A stretch of 34,095 nt of DNA from Bacteroidales bacterium. Lineage in GTDB: Bacteria; Bacteroidota; Bacteroidia; Bacteroidales; UBA932. The position numbers were made by a program, and so were the translations under genes. Below the pieces are notes generated by a model, which worked only from the letters and a program-made list of their open reading frames with translations, ran no database searches and was not told where the DNA came from. The stretch lies in the NCBI GenBank assembly GCA_017552475.1, contig JAFZPY010000092.1, positions 1 to 34,095 on the forward strand. The letters run 5' to 3'. This document shows, piece after piece, positions 1 through 7,839 of this stretch; the first letter of the stretch is position 1; each line of letters starts with the position of its first letter.

Positions 1-47
1 ACGAGATATCACGTTGTGACTGGAGTAGACGTGTGCTCTTCCGATCT
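1..47 (+). other. Illumina index-adapter remnant at contig end
   Basis: Not biological sequence. Bases 1-7 (acgagat) match the end of the P7 primer. Bases 8-15 (atcacgtt) sit where an 8-base index sits. Bases 16-47 match the TruSeq read-2 adapter, from gtgactggagt to gtgctcttccgatct, with two bases (TC) missing after position 26. Genuine sequence starts at 48. Any reading frame that begins inside this stretch has a false N-terminus. Confidence 0.95.
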
Positions 48-647
48 CCCCTTGTCATCAAGGTGGCATCCATATCGTCAGCCCGCATTCAGGTCTACTT
101 CATTGACAACGAAGACTACTTCAAACGCAAGCAGATCTACACCGACGAGGATGGCAAATTCTTCCAGGACAACGGCGAGAGAGCCATCTTCTTCGCCCGC
201 GGTGTCCTTGAGACCGTCAAAAAACTCCGCTGGGCTCCGGACATCATCCACTGCCAGGGTTGGATTTCCCACATTCTCCCTCTTTACCTCAAGAAAGCAT
301 ATCGCGACGATCCTATATTCGCCACGAGCAAAATCGTCCTCTCCCTGTACGACGACACCCCTGTCGAAGAGTTCCCCGCCGACTTCGCGGAGACGCTCCT
401 CTACGGTGCCATACAGCCTTCTGACCTCGCCCTGGAGGGTCCGGTCACTGGCATGGATATTGCTAAACTTGCAGCTCGGTACTCCGATGGCATCATCATG
501 GGGTCCGAGGGCATCGATCCAGGTCTCGCTTCATATTGCGGCACTCTCGGCGTTCCCGTTCTACCATACAATGCCGCATCGGTCGCAGACGGTACCTACA
601 TCGATGACTATAACAGTTTTTACGACAGATTAAGTGATGAAGCTTAG
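48..647 (+). CDS. Glycogen/starch synthase-like glycosyltransferase (GT5 N-terminal domain), 5' truncated
   Basis: The 3' part of a glycosyltransferase of the starch/glycogen synthase type, in the short form found in Bacteroidetes. The visible frame begins with PLVIKVASISSARIQVYF and contains FIDNEDYF, the block ERAIFFARGVLETVKKLRW, and PDIIHCQGW, all typical of the GT5 N-terminal domain that binds the acceptor glucan. About 70 residues of the N-terminus are missing because the contig ends in adapter. The Bacteroidetes protein is normally about 270 residues and lacks most of the C-terminal ADP-glucose-binding half, so whether it is an active synthase is uncertain. Its stop codon overlaps the next gene by 11 bases, which suggests translational coupling. 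The family call is from remembered conserved blocks. Confidence 0.85.
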   Translation, partial: PLVIKVASISSARIQVYFIDNEDYFKRKQIYTDEDGKFFQDNGERAIFFARGVLETVKKLRWAPDIIHCQGWISHILPLYLKKAYRDDPIFATSKIVLSLYDDTPVEEFPADFAETLLYGAIQPSDLALEGPVTGMDIAKLAARYSDGIIMGSEGIDPGLASYCGTLGVPVLPYNAASVADGTYIDDYNSFYDRLSDEA

Positions 648-2226
648 ACTCTTCCTATCATTCGTTTCAGCCGCATGCGTCCTGAGCGGCTGCATGCAGG
701 TCAATTCCGAACTCGGACGCGACCTGATTGCCACAAACCAGCGCTACGACATCTACTCCATAGAAATCCCCGTCACAGACATTTCACTTGACGTACCGGA
801 CAGCCTCTCCGGCATGTCCTCCAAACGCATCACCGTCGGTGCCATCAGGGAGGAAGAATTCGGCCTCACCACAAGAGGAGCCGCTTTCGCCCTCGTCCCC
901 ATCCTTGACACCCTCGACTTCGGAAAGGATGCCATTTTCAAGCAGTTCCACTTCGCCACGGCAGCCGACACCGTCTCCCTCGCCGACGAGAGCGAACGCT
1001 ACATCATCCAGAAAATCAATGTCTACGAACTCTCCGAGCCTATCGACTTCGAGACATACAACACCAATACCACCATCGCCCACAAGCCCGGCCGCATCAC
1101 CCGCGGCGTACCTATGTATGCGGGCGGCGACTCCCTCTCATTCGACTTCTCCGAAGAATTCGGCCGTAAATACATGCAGATTCTCCAGGAAGATCTCGAC
1201 ACCATGACAGCCTACACGGCCAAGTTCCCCGGCATCTACATCGAGACCGATGCGCCGGTCGGCAACGGGGGCCGTATCAACATGTTCGAGCTCTCCTGCC
1301 TGAGCGTCTACAGCTCCGCCTTCTACCGCAACAACAACGTCGCCGAACTCAAATTCAGCGCCGTCTACGACGGAGAACGCAAGGATACCTCATTCCTGTT
1401 CATCTACGGCGAGCCCTACTTCTATGACGAAGTTGCCTACGTCGATGCCGGCGTGCGCATCCCCCAATACTCCTTCAACGTCACCGGCCATGAATCCCGC
1501 GACCGCGTGGGCGCCGCTGGCAGTGTTATCCCCGTCGAGGGCGGCGGCGGCCTGAAACCCGTTATCGCCGCAGCCGACATCAGGAGCAAGGTCATAGCCG
1601 AAATCAGCAAGAACGGCGCCCCCGAAGACGTCATCATCAACAAAGCCACCCTCCATCTCCCCTTCGAGATGCCGGAGGACTACAAAGAGCTTGACCTCTT
1701 CCCTACTACCCTCAATCCGACCTGCCGCGTCAAGACCGACACCAGCATCACATTCGCCGGCCTGACCGACTCTTCCAACTCTTCCGAGAACCAGGGCACC
1801 ATCGACAGGTCAAACCTCGAATACTGCCCCGACATCACCCACCACCTTCAGGAACTCATCAAACTCAAGGATACCGACAAGCTTTCCAACTACGACGTCT
1901 GGTTCCTGATTGTAAGCTCCGAGACTGAAGAGACAGCCAATTCATCTTCATACAACGAGTATTACCAGAACCTCATGTATGCCAGCTACTACAACAGCCT
2001 CTACGGCTACGGCAACTACGGTTATGGCTACGGCAGCGGCTATTCAAGCTACTCCAATTACTACAACTACATGATGCTCGCACAGATGTACTCCGGCACC
2101 TCCAGCACCTCCACCACATCCGAGCTCGACATCACCCGTTTCTACAGAGCCTCACTCAACGGACCCGCTGCGACCGGGGTCCGTACTCCCACCCTCAAAG
2201 TGGTATATTCACTGCCGAGGAAATAG
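637..2226 (+). CDS. DUF4270 family lipoprotein
   Basis: A lipoprotein of the Bacteroidetes-restricted DUF4270 family, function unknown. The start is set at the ATG at 637 because it gives a clean lipoprotein signal peptide (hydrophobic core, lipobox VLSGC, lipidated Cys19). A GTG at 634 is in frame but less likely. The early conserved block YDIYSIEIPVTDISL followed by DSLSGMSSKRITVGAIR fits the family. Roughly residues 440-490 are extremely rich in Tyr, Gly, Asn and Ser. The gene overlaps the glycogen-synthase-like gene by 11 bases, and these two genes are commonly neighbours in Bacteroidales, so a shared transcript is likely. By its signal it should sit in the outer membrane or face the periplasm. 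Confidence 0.85.
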   Translation: MKLRLFLSFVSAACVLSGCMQVNSELGRDLIATNQRYDIYSIEIPVTDISLDVPDSLSGMSSKRITVGAIREEEFGLTTRGAAFALVPILDTLDFGKDAIFKQFHFATAADTVSLADESERYIIQKINVYELSEPIDFETYNTNTTIAHKPGRITRGVPMYAGGDSLSFDFSEEFGRKYMQILQEDLDTMTAYTAKFPGIYIETDAPVGNGGRINMFELSCLSVYSSAFYRNNNVAELKFSAVYDGERKDTSFLFIYGEPYFYDEVAYVDAGVRIPQYSFNVTGHESRDRVGAAGSVIPVEGGGGLKPVIAAADIRSKVIAEISKNGAPEDVIINKATLHLPFEMPEDYKELDLFPTTLNPTCRVKTDTSITFAGLTDSSNSSENQGTIDRSNLEYCPDITHHLQELIKLKDTDKLSNYDVWFLIVSSETEETANSSSYNEYYQNLMYASYYNSLYGYGNYGYGYGSGYSSYSNYYNYMMLAQMYSGTSSTSTTSELDITRFYRASLNGPAATGVRTPTLKVVYSLPRK

Positions 2227-2247
2227 CGGTTCCTAAATTTTCTGCCT

Positions 2248-3000
2248 ATGACAGAAAAAAGCTTTAATAAATATTTCAATTACGGCCTCATGTTCTGCAT
2301 GCTGGCCGTCATTGCCGTTGCTACGGCATTCAAGTTGCAGGACCCCGGACAGAGGGTCGTCATGCTTCTTCTCGCGAGCTTCGGCACCCTTCTGGGTGTA
2401 CTCAGCACAATACTCTCAGCCAACGGCCTGATACTCACATTCCTTTTCGGCGCGATAGACGTCTCCATCGGAGCGGCCCTGGCTCTGGACAGCGGCCTTA
2501 TGGGCAACTTCGCCCTCCACGCCTTCTTCTTCCTGCCCATGCAGTTTGTCGGCATGTGGCAATGGTACAAGCGCGGAGCCCGCACCAAGGACGCCAAGGT
2601 CAAGGCCAGAAGGCTCAGCACCAAGGGGATAATTATAATCCTCGGATTAGTCGCAGCCGGCCTGGCTCTCGTCTACGGAGTGCTGTACTACATTGACTTC
2701 GCAAAGTTCAACAACGGGGCCATCGAAGCTATTGACAGGCATAAGATATTCTGGGACAGCGTAGTGCTTGTTCTCAACGTCACAGGACAGGTGCTCATGT
2801 CACTCGCATACTTCGAACAGTGGATTGTCTGGACCCTCGTCAATATCTCGTCAATCGTGATGTGGGGTATCGCCATGGGCTCCTCCGAGGCCAACGGATA
2901 CACCCTCGTAATGCTGATCAAATACTGCTTCTACCTCATCAATTCGCTCAACGGTATCAGGATATGGTACCGCCTGAGCAAGCCGGAAGCTCTTGCATAA
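2248..3000 (+). CDS. pnuC: PnuC-family nicotinamide riboside/mononucleotide transporter
   Basis: An inner-membrane protein of 250 residues with about seven hydrophobic segments (near residues 13-29, 37-56, 60-80, 88-104, 127-149, 171-187 and 193-210, with another near 220-237). Family marks are QFVGMWQWYKRG at 99-110 and the run LNVTGQVLMSLAYFEQWIVW at 176-195, followed by a VN and a Trp in the next helix. PnuC proteins import nicotinamide riboside by facilitated diffusion, and cytoplasmic phosphorylation traps it. Substrate cannot be proved by eye, since relatives carry other vitamins such as thiamine. It lies 21 bases after the DUF4270 gene on the same strand and could be co-transcribed. 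The charged linker near residues 107-123 is longer than in many bacterial PnuC proteins. Confidence 0.8.
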   Translation: MTEKSFNKYFNYGLMFCMLAVIAVATAFKLQDPGQRVVMLLLASFGTLLGVLSTILSANGLILTFLFGAIDVSIGAALALDSGLMGNFALHAFFFLPMQFVGMWQWYKRGARTKDAKVKARRLSTKGIIIILGLVAAGLALVYGVLYYIDFAKFNNGAIEAIDRHKIFWDSVVLVLNVTGQVLMSLAYFEQWIVWTLVNISSIVMWGIAMGSSEANGYTLVMLIKYCFYLINSLNGIRIWYRLSKPEALA

Positions 3001-3023
3001 TTCAGTTTTTTTTACTTACTTTG
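2992..3023 (+). promoter_or_regulatory. Putative Bacteroidetes-type promoter for acpP
   Basis: A -7 element TTACTTTG at 3016-3023 matches the Bacteroidetes consensus TAnnTTTG at all but one position. A -33 like CTTG at 2992-2995 lies 20 bases upstream. The element overlaps the end of pnuC and would give an acpP leader of about 65 bases that is AT-rich near the start codon. Confidence 0.45.
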
Positions 3024-3093
3024 CACCGATATTTGTGTACCGCACAATTAGGAAATACGTATTATTAAAACATAAACTTAATTCAAAATTATC

Positions 3094-3339
3094 ATGACTA
3101 ACGAAGAAATCGTAAAGCAGGTCAAGGCTATCATCGTTGACAAGCTCGGCGTTGAAGAGTCCGAAGTTACCGAAAGCGCAAACTTCACAAATGATCTCGG
3201 CGCTGATTCCCTTGACACAGTAGAGCTTCTCATGGAGTTTGAGAAAGTGTTCGGCATCAAGATTCCCGATGAGGAGACTGCAGGCATCGCTACCGTAGCT
3301 GACGCCATCGCTAAGGTTGAAGAAAAACTCGCCAAATAA
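3094..3339 (+). CDS. acpP: Acyl carrier protein
   Basis: A small acidic protein of 81 residues that carries growing fatty-acid chains on a 4'-phosphopantetheine arm. The attachment motif [10 protein letters not shown] is complete, with Ser39 as the modified residue. Length and helical layout are normal for AcpP (about 77-80 residues). It sits alone: its own promoter-like element lies upstream and a terminator hairpin follows 21 bases after the stop. In many Bacteroidales acpP is followed directly by fabF and rnc; here it is followed by convergent uvrC. Codons are plain and highly expressed in style (ctc, gaa, atc). Confidence 0.97.
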   Translation: MTNEEIVKQVKAIIVDKLGVEESEVTESANFTNDLGADSLDTVELLMEFEKVFGIKIPDEETAGIATVADAIAKVEEKLAK

Positions 3340-3360
3340 TTTAAGCGATACAATCGTTAC

Positions 3361-3391
3361 AAGAGGAACCTTTACAGGTCCCTCTTTTTTT
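3361..3391 (+). terminator. Rho-independent terminator of acpP, overlapping the 3' end of uvrC
   Basis: Hairpin with arms AAGAGG (3361-3366) and CCTCTT (3381-3386), one A/C mismatch, inner arms ACCT and AGGT, and loop TTAC. A T-run at 3385-3391 follows on the plus strand. The uvrC stop codon (3372-3374 on the minus strand) lies in the loop, so the same bases end acpP transcription and uvrC translation. Confidence 0.85.
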
Positions 3392-5183
3392 GTGTCAGCG
3401 CGTCGTGGATACGGGCGGCGAGGACGGGAGAGGAGAGGAAAGAGGAGAGGTCAGCGAGGGGCGCGGCGGCGATGCGGGCTACGGAGCCATAGTGAAGAAG
3501 GAGCCTCTGCTCCGTCTTGGCTCCGACGCCCGGTATGGTTCGCAGCGCCGACTGGATTTGCGCCTTGGAGCGCAAATCACGGTGGAAGGTGATGCCGAAC
3601 CTGTGCGCCTCGTCACGGATGCGCTGAAGGACTTTCAGGGCCTGCGAATTGCGGTCTATGAAGAGGGGGTAAGGGTCTCCGACCCTTATGACCTCTTCAA
3701 GCCGCTTTGCCAGGCCCACAACCGTCAGCGACTCCGTGAGGCCCAGCTCGGCCAGGGCCTGATAGGCCGCATCGAGCTGGCCCTTGCCGCCATCTATCAC
3801 GACGAGCTGGGGCAGGTCATCCGGGTCCTCGGCCAACATGCGGGAATAACGGCGGTTGACGACCTCCTTCATGGATGCGAAGTCATTGGCGCCGATGACC
3901 GTCTTTATCTTGAACTTGCGGTAATCTTTCTTGGAGGGCTCTCCGTTGCGGAAAACCACGCAGGAGGCGACGGGATTGGTGCCCTGGATATTGGAGTTGT
4001 CAAAGCACTCCATGTGGCGTGGCAGCTCTTTCATGCCGAGAGCCTTGCGAAGCTCCTCCATGACCATGAGGCGGAACTGGTCAGGGTCGGTGTGTTCTTT
4101 CTGTTTGATGCTGTTGAAATGAAATTCTTTCGCATTCTTGGCGCTAAGTTCCAGCAGGGAGAGCTTATCGCCACGCACAGGAATACGGAACACCGTCCCG
4201 TCAATCTCCACATCCGGAAGAAAAGGCACTATAACCTCTTTTGACAAGGAGCCGAACTTGGACTCTATCTCAGCGATAAAAGTGCTTAGAATGGACTCCT
4301 GTGGTTCTTCCAGATGTGTCTTGAAGCCGAGGTTGAGAGACTGTATCACGGCACCGCCCCTGATGCGGAGGAAGTTGCCGAACGCCTCGTTGGAATCCAC
4401 GACGAGCGAGAACACGTCCACATTGGTGTCGACGGCGGAGGTGATGACGGATTTGGAATAGTGTTTCTCAATGGAGGTCATCTTGTCCTTATAGAGCTGC
4501 GCCGCTTCGAAATCAAGAGCGGCGGCGGCCTCCTGCATAAGCGACTTGTAGTGCTGGACTATCTCGCCGCCCCTGCCGGTGAGAAGATGCACTATCTCAT
4601 CAATCCATGACAGGTATTCTTCTTTGGAGACGCCCCCGATGCAGCAGCCCTTGCAGCGACCGATATGATAGTTAAGGCACGGGCGGAACTTATGCTTGAG
4701 GATGGCCTCAGAAGTAATCTTCAGGTTGCATGTACGCAAAGGATAGACATCCGAGAAAAACTGTACCAGGTTGCGGGCGTGGAGTACGGAACTATAGGGG
4801 CCGAAATAGCGGTTGCCATGCGATTTGTCCACACGGCGGGTGATATAGACCTTGGGGAACTCGTCGCCACTGACACATATCCAGGGGTAAGTCTTGCTAT
4901 CTTTCAGGAGGATGTTGTATCGCGGCTTATACTGCTTTATCAGGTTGTTTTCAAGCAGAAGTGCGTCTGCCTCGGAGTCCACCACCGAGTACTGCGCATC
5001 AGCAATCTTTGACACCAGCACACGTGTCTTGGTGTTCAGCCTCCCGGGCGGGACGAAATACTGCGCTACCCTCTTGTGCAGGTCTTTTGCCTTACCTACA
5101 TAAATCACATTTCCCTCGGCGTCATAATATCTGTAGACGCCGGGGGAATGCGGGAATAAAGCTATTTTCTCACGGATGTCCAT
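3372..5183 (-). CDS. uvrC: Excinuclease ABC subunit C
   Basis: UvrC, the nuclease of nucleotide excision repair, which cuts the damaged strand on both sides of a lesion marked by UvrAB. Domains in order: a GIY-YIG nuclease at about residues 13-90 (GVYRYY then NVIYVGKAKDL, 3' incision); a Cys-rich stretch containing RPCLNYHIGRCKGCC, where UvrC carries an Fe-S cluster; the UVR motif around LDFEAAQLYKDKM that contacts UvrB; the RNase H-like domain with MECFDNSNIQG and LVVIDGGKGQL (5' incision); and a C-terminal helix-hairpin-helix with TIPGVGAKTEQRLL. The 603 residues are a normal full length. It starts 15 bases downstream of the TlpA-like gene, which points to one transcript. Confidence 0.97.
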   Translation of the reverse strand: MDIREKIALFPHSPGVYRYYDAEGNVIYVGKAKDLHKRVAQYFVPPGRLNTKTRVLVSKIADAQYSVVDSEADALLLENNLIKQYKPRYNILLKDSKTYPWICVSGDEFPKVYITRRVDKSHGNRYFGPYSSVLHARNLVQFFSDVYPLRTCNLKITSEAILKHKFRPCLNYHIGRCKGCCIGGVSKEEYLSWIDEIVHLLTGRGGEIVQHYKSLMQEAAAALDFEAAQLYKDKMTSIEKHYSKSVITSAVDTNVDVFSLVVDSNEAFGNFLRIRGGAVIQSLNLGFKTHLEEPQESILSTFIAEIESKFGSLSKEVIVPFLPDVEIDGTVFRIPVRGDKLSLLELSAKNAKEFHFNSIKQKEHTDPDQFRLMVMEELRKALGMKELPRHMECFDNSNIQGTNPVASCVVFRNGEPSKKDYRKFKIKTVIGANDFASMKEVVNRRYSRMLAEDPDDLPQLVVIDGGKGQLDAAYQALAELGLTESLTVVGLAKRLEEVIRVGDPYPLFIDRNSQALKVLQRIRDEAHRFGITFHRDLRSKAQIQSALRTIPGVGAKTEQRLLLHYGSVARIAAAPLADLSSFLSSPVLAARIHDALTQKKRDL

Positions 5184-5198
5184 AACGGGCTCCGGAAA

Positions 5199-6251
5199 TT
5201 AATCAAGATATTTTGCAATCTCTTCGGAGATGGCAGGGCCACGGAGGTCGCGGGCGAGGATTGTGCCGTCAGGGCCGACGAGCATGATATGGGGAATGCC
5301 GTTGATGCCGTAGAGATCAGTCGGGATCTTCTGGGCATTTACGATCTGGAGCCAGGGTTCGCCAAGCTCTTTGATAGCGGCCTCGGTGTCTTCAACCTTG
5401 TCCCATACAGCCACGCTGAGGATGTCGAACTTATCTCCCTTGAAGCGCTTGTAGACCTCTTTGAGGTTGGGCACTTCTGCACGGCAGGGACCGCACCAGC
5501 TGGCCCAGAAGTCCACGAGGATGTATTTGCCTTTGCCGACATAATCAGAGAATTTCACGGTCTTGGTGTCAGCGGCATCAGGATACTGTACAACTTCGAA
5601 GTCAGTGAACATATTGCCTGCAGAGGTGCTGACAAGGCTTTCGAACTGCTTGCGCATGGACTTGTATCTATCAGTAGCCTTTACGTCATCTGAAAGACCG
5701 TCAAGAAGGGTGAGAGACTCTTCAGGGCTGGCCTCCGGAGGGAAGAAGTAAAGGGAAAGGATATTGCCGGGGTTTTCGCTGACGATGAGTCTGCGATGTT
5801 TGTCAAATTCAGCATAAATAGAGTCCACAACCGCGTCAAGTCTTTCACCGGTGAGGGAGTCTTCAGCCTCACGCAGCTGACGTCCGAGATTGTCTTCCCA
5901 CTTCACGGCCTCGGTGAGTCTGTGCTGAACGGAAATCTTGGGAGAAGATGATTCGATTGTCGGGTCTCCTTCTTCGGGGACAACGAGCTTGAGGGCAGTA
6001 CCGTCAAGCACGATAGGGAGACGCATGCCAGAACTGCGAACAACGCCCACAGTATAAGGGTTGGTAGGAAGGACTACGGAGAACTTGCCGCCTGCGAGGG
6101 CGACGGTAGTATCGAGGTCTCCGGCCTTGATGCGGATAGTTTCAGGTGCGTCTTCCCCGAGGTCACCAGAGAACTTGGTAACGGAAGAAGGAGACTGCGA
6201 GCATGCCGCAAGAGCGGCAAGGGAAGCAATTAGTAGAGATTTGTACTTCAT
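5199..6251 (-). CDS. TlpA-like thioredoxin-fold lipoprotein
   Basis: A secreted lipoprotein of 350 residues with a C-terminal thioredoxin domain. The start at 6251 is chosen because it gives MKYKSLLIASLAALAAC, a lipoprotein signal with Cys17; an upstream in-frame start would put 11 polar residues before it. Residues about 25-100 form a small beta-rich N-terminal domain like those found ahead of TlpA in Bacteroidetes (DUF4369-like). The redox motif WCGPC is at 252-256, preceded by ILVDFWAS, and the cis-Pro motif GIPHIMLV lies downstream. Such proteins reduce periplasmic disulfides. The exact partner is unknown. It is probably co-transcribed with uvrC, but no functional link is apparent. Confidence 0.9.
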   Translation of the reverse strand: MKYKSLLIASLAALAACSQSPSSVTKFSGDLGEDAPETIRIKAGDLDTTVALAGGKFSVVLPTNPYTVGVVRSSGMRLPIVLDGTALKLVVPEEGDPTIESSSPKISVQHRLTEAVKWEDNLGRQLREAEDSLTGERLDAVVDSIYAEFDKHRRLIVSENPGNILSLYFFPPEASPEESLTLLDGLSDDVKATDRYKSMRKQFESLVSTSAGNMFTDFEVVQYPDAADTKTVKFSDYVGKGKYILVDFWASWCGPCRAEVPNLKEVYKRFKGDKFDILSVAVWDKVEDTEAAIKELGEPWLQIVNAQKIPTDLYGINGIPHIMLVGPDGTILARDLRGPAISEEIAKYLD

Positions 6252-6281
6252 AATGTAATAGTTAGAATGTGTGAACTCCTG

Positions 6282-6289
6282 CAAAAATA
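6282..6289 (-). promoter_or_regulatory. Putative -7 element for the TlpA-uvrC unit
   Basis: On the minus strand the bases read TATTTTTG, a full match to TAnnTTTG, about 30 bases before the TlpA start codon. No good TTTG lies at the expected -33 distance. The element sits directly after the U-tract of the rpsC terminator, so the two signals share the same short spacer. Confidence 0.45.
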
Positions 6290-6291
6290 AT

Positions 6292-6321
6292 AAAAAAGGG
6301 CGAACATTTGCATGTCCGCCC
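6292..6321 (-). terminator. Rho-independent terminator after rpsC
   Basis: Minus-strand hairpin with arms GGGCGGACAT and ATGTTCGCCC, fully paired if one G-U wobble is allowed, closed by a GCAA (GNRA) loop and followed by TTTTTT (6292-6297). It lies 26 bases after the rpsC stop and ends the ribosomal-protein operon there. Confidence 0.9.
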
Positions 6322-6347
6322 AGGATTTTATGGTTTTAGCACGTTGG

Positions 6348-7103
6348 CTATTTGGCATTGTTGCTACGGCTGCGGCCTCCACGGCGTCCGCCGCGCTCTC
6401 CACCGCGTCCGCCCTGACGGCCGGTATTGCCTGCGCCAGCCTGGTTGGCTGCTACGCCTGCGTTGGGAGAGAGATCCTGCTTGCCGTACTTCTCACCGTT
6501 GCAGATCCATACCTTGATACCGAGGGCGCCGACTTTGGTGCTTGCAACTGCAAGTGCATAGTCGATGTCTGCACGGAAGGTGTGGAGAGGGGTACGACCC
6601 TCCTTGAACATCTCGGAGCGAGCCATCTCGGCGCCGCCTACACGGCCGCTGATCTGGATCTTGATACCCTCGGCACCTACTCTCATAGCGGTAGCGACGG
6701 CCATCTTGATGGCACGACGATAAGACACGCGGCCCTCGATCTGACGGGCGATGCTGTCTGCTACGATGTTGGCATCAACTTCGGGTCTCTTGACTTCGAA
6801 GATGTTGATCTGAACATCCTTCTTGGTGACTTTCTTGAGCTCTTCCTTGAGCTTGTCAACCTCCTGGCCACCTTTGCCGATGATCACACCCGGACGGGCG
6901 GCATTGATGGTGACGGTGATGAGTTTGAGGGTACGCTCGATGACGATCCTTGAAAGGCTGGCCTTTGAAAGACGGTTCTCGAGATACTTGCGGATACGGT
7001 AATCCTCCTCGATTTTTTCCGGGTAGTTACCACCACACCAGTTAGAGTCCCAACCACGGGTGATACCGATTCTGTTGCTGATAGGATTTGTTTTCTGTCC
7101 CAT
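6348..7103 (-). CDS. rpsC: 30S ribosomal protein S3
   Basis: S3, part of the 30S head and of the mRNA entry channel. It starts [14 protein letters not shown], contains the KH-domain loop [13 protein letters not shown], and has the usual block [15 protein letters not shown]. After the conserved end ([17 protein letters not shown]) there is a tail of about 38 residues rich in Gly and Arg, with repeats such as RGG and GGR, ending SNNAK. Bacteroidetes S3 proteins often carry basic, glycine-rich tails, but this one is strongly of the RGG type. It is the last gene of its operon and is followed by a strong terminator rather than rplP. Confidence 0.98.
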   Translation of the reverse strand: MGQKTNPISNRIGITRGWDSNWCGGNYPEKIEEDYRIRKYLENRLSKASLSRIVIERTLKLITVTINAARPGVIIGKGGQEVDKLKEELKKVTKKDVQINIFEVKRPEVDANIVADSIARQIEGRVSYRRAIKMAVATAMRVGAEGIKIQISGRVGGAEMARSEMFKEGRTPLHTFRADIDYALAVASTKVGALGIKVWICNGEKYGKQDLSPNAGVAANQAGAGNTGRQGGRGGERGGRRGGRSRSNNAK

Positions 7104-7106
7104 ATA

Positions 7107-7526
7107 CTATTCCTCCACTGTTGATGGTTTCTTCACGTCGAGTACGATGGTGACGTGGTTGGAACGCTTGCGGATGCGTCCGGCTCTTCCCTGAGGGCAG
7201 GGACGGATTCTCTTGAGCGTACGGCCTTCGCCTACCATGATAGTCTTAACGTATACGTTACCGTTATCGAGTTCTTTGGATTTGTCCTGATTCTTGGACT
7301 CCCAGTTGGCGATGGCGCTGCGAAGGAGCTTCTCAAGACGGATGGAAGCCTCTCTCTTCGAGAATTTAAGAAGGTCGAGGGCCCGGTTTACTTCTACACC
7401 CCTCACGGTGTCAGCGACGAGGCGCATCTTGCGAGGAGAAGTAGGAACATCATTCAGTTTAGCGATAGCTGTCTGCTTCTTGGTCTCTTTCAGCCTCTCG
7501 GCCATAAGTCTTTTACGTTTTCCCAT
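7107..7526 (-). CDS. rplV: 50S ribosomal protein L22
   Basis: L22, which lines the exit tunnel and binds 23S rRNA early in assembly. Recognised from [17 protein letters not shown] near the N-terminus and the C-terminal beta-hairpin region [20 protein letters not shown]. The length of 139 residues includes an N-terminal lysine-rich extension, usual for Bacteroidetes. Three bases separate it from rpsC, so the two are almost certainly translated from one mRNA. Confidence 0.98.
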   Translation of the reverse strand: MGKRKRLMAERLKETKKQTAIAKLNDVPTSPRKMRLVADTVRGVEVNRALDLLKFSKREASIRLEKLLRSAIANWESKNQDKSKELDNGNVYVKTIMVGEGRTLKRIRPCPQGRAGRIRKRSNHVTIVLDVKKPSTVEE

Positions 7527-7545
7527 AATGTCTTCGATTTAAACA

Positions 7546-7818
7546 TTATTTTTTATTATTGCCAGAGTGGCCTCTGAAAGTTCTTGTGGGTGCGAACTCA
7601 CCAAGCTTGTGACCAACCATGTTCTCAGTTACATAAACAGGAATAAACTTGTTCCCATTGTGAACTGCGATAGTGTGGCCCACAAAGTCAGGGGAGATCA
7701 TACTTGCACGTGACCAAGTCTTGACAACCTCTTTCTTCTTGCCGCCTTCATTCATGGCAAGAATCTTTTTCTCCAGGGCTTCCTGGATATATGGTCCTTT
7801 TTTAAGTGAACGACTCAT
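7546..7818 (-). CDS. rpsS: 30S ribosomal protein S19
   Basis: S19, a 30S head protein that contacts S13 and the intersubunit bridge. [11 protein letters not shown] at the start and [19 protein letters not shown] at the end are diagnostic. The 90 residues are the normal length. It lies between rplB (21 bases upstream) and rplV (19 bases downstream), in the standard order. Confidence 0.98.
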   Translation of the reverse strand: MSRSLKKGPYIQEALEKKILAMNEGGKKKEVVKTWSRASMISPDFVGHTIAVHNGNKFIPVYVTENMVGHKLGEFAPTRTFRGHSGNNKK

Positions 7819-7839
7819 AATCTCTTAAGTTTTATTCCG

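Noticed and set aside
16..633. Plus-strand frame starting in the adapter
   Set aside because: Out of frame with the glycogen-synthase-like protein, Ser/Pro/Thr-rich, and its start is adapter sequence.
3390..4244. Plus-strand open frame of 284 codons opposite uvrC
   Set aside because: Antisense shadow of a complete uvrC; no signal peptide, motif or promoter supports it.
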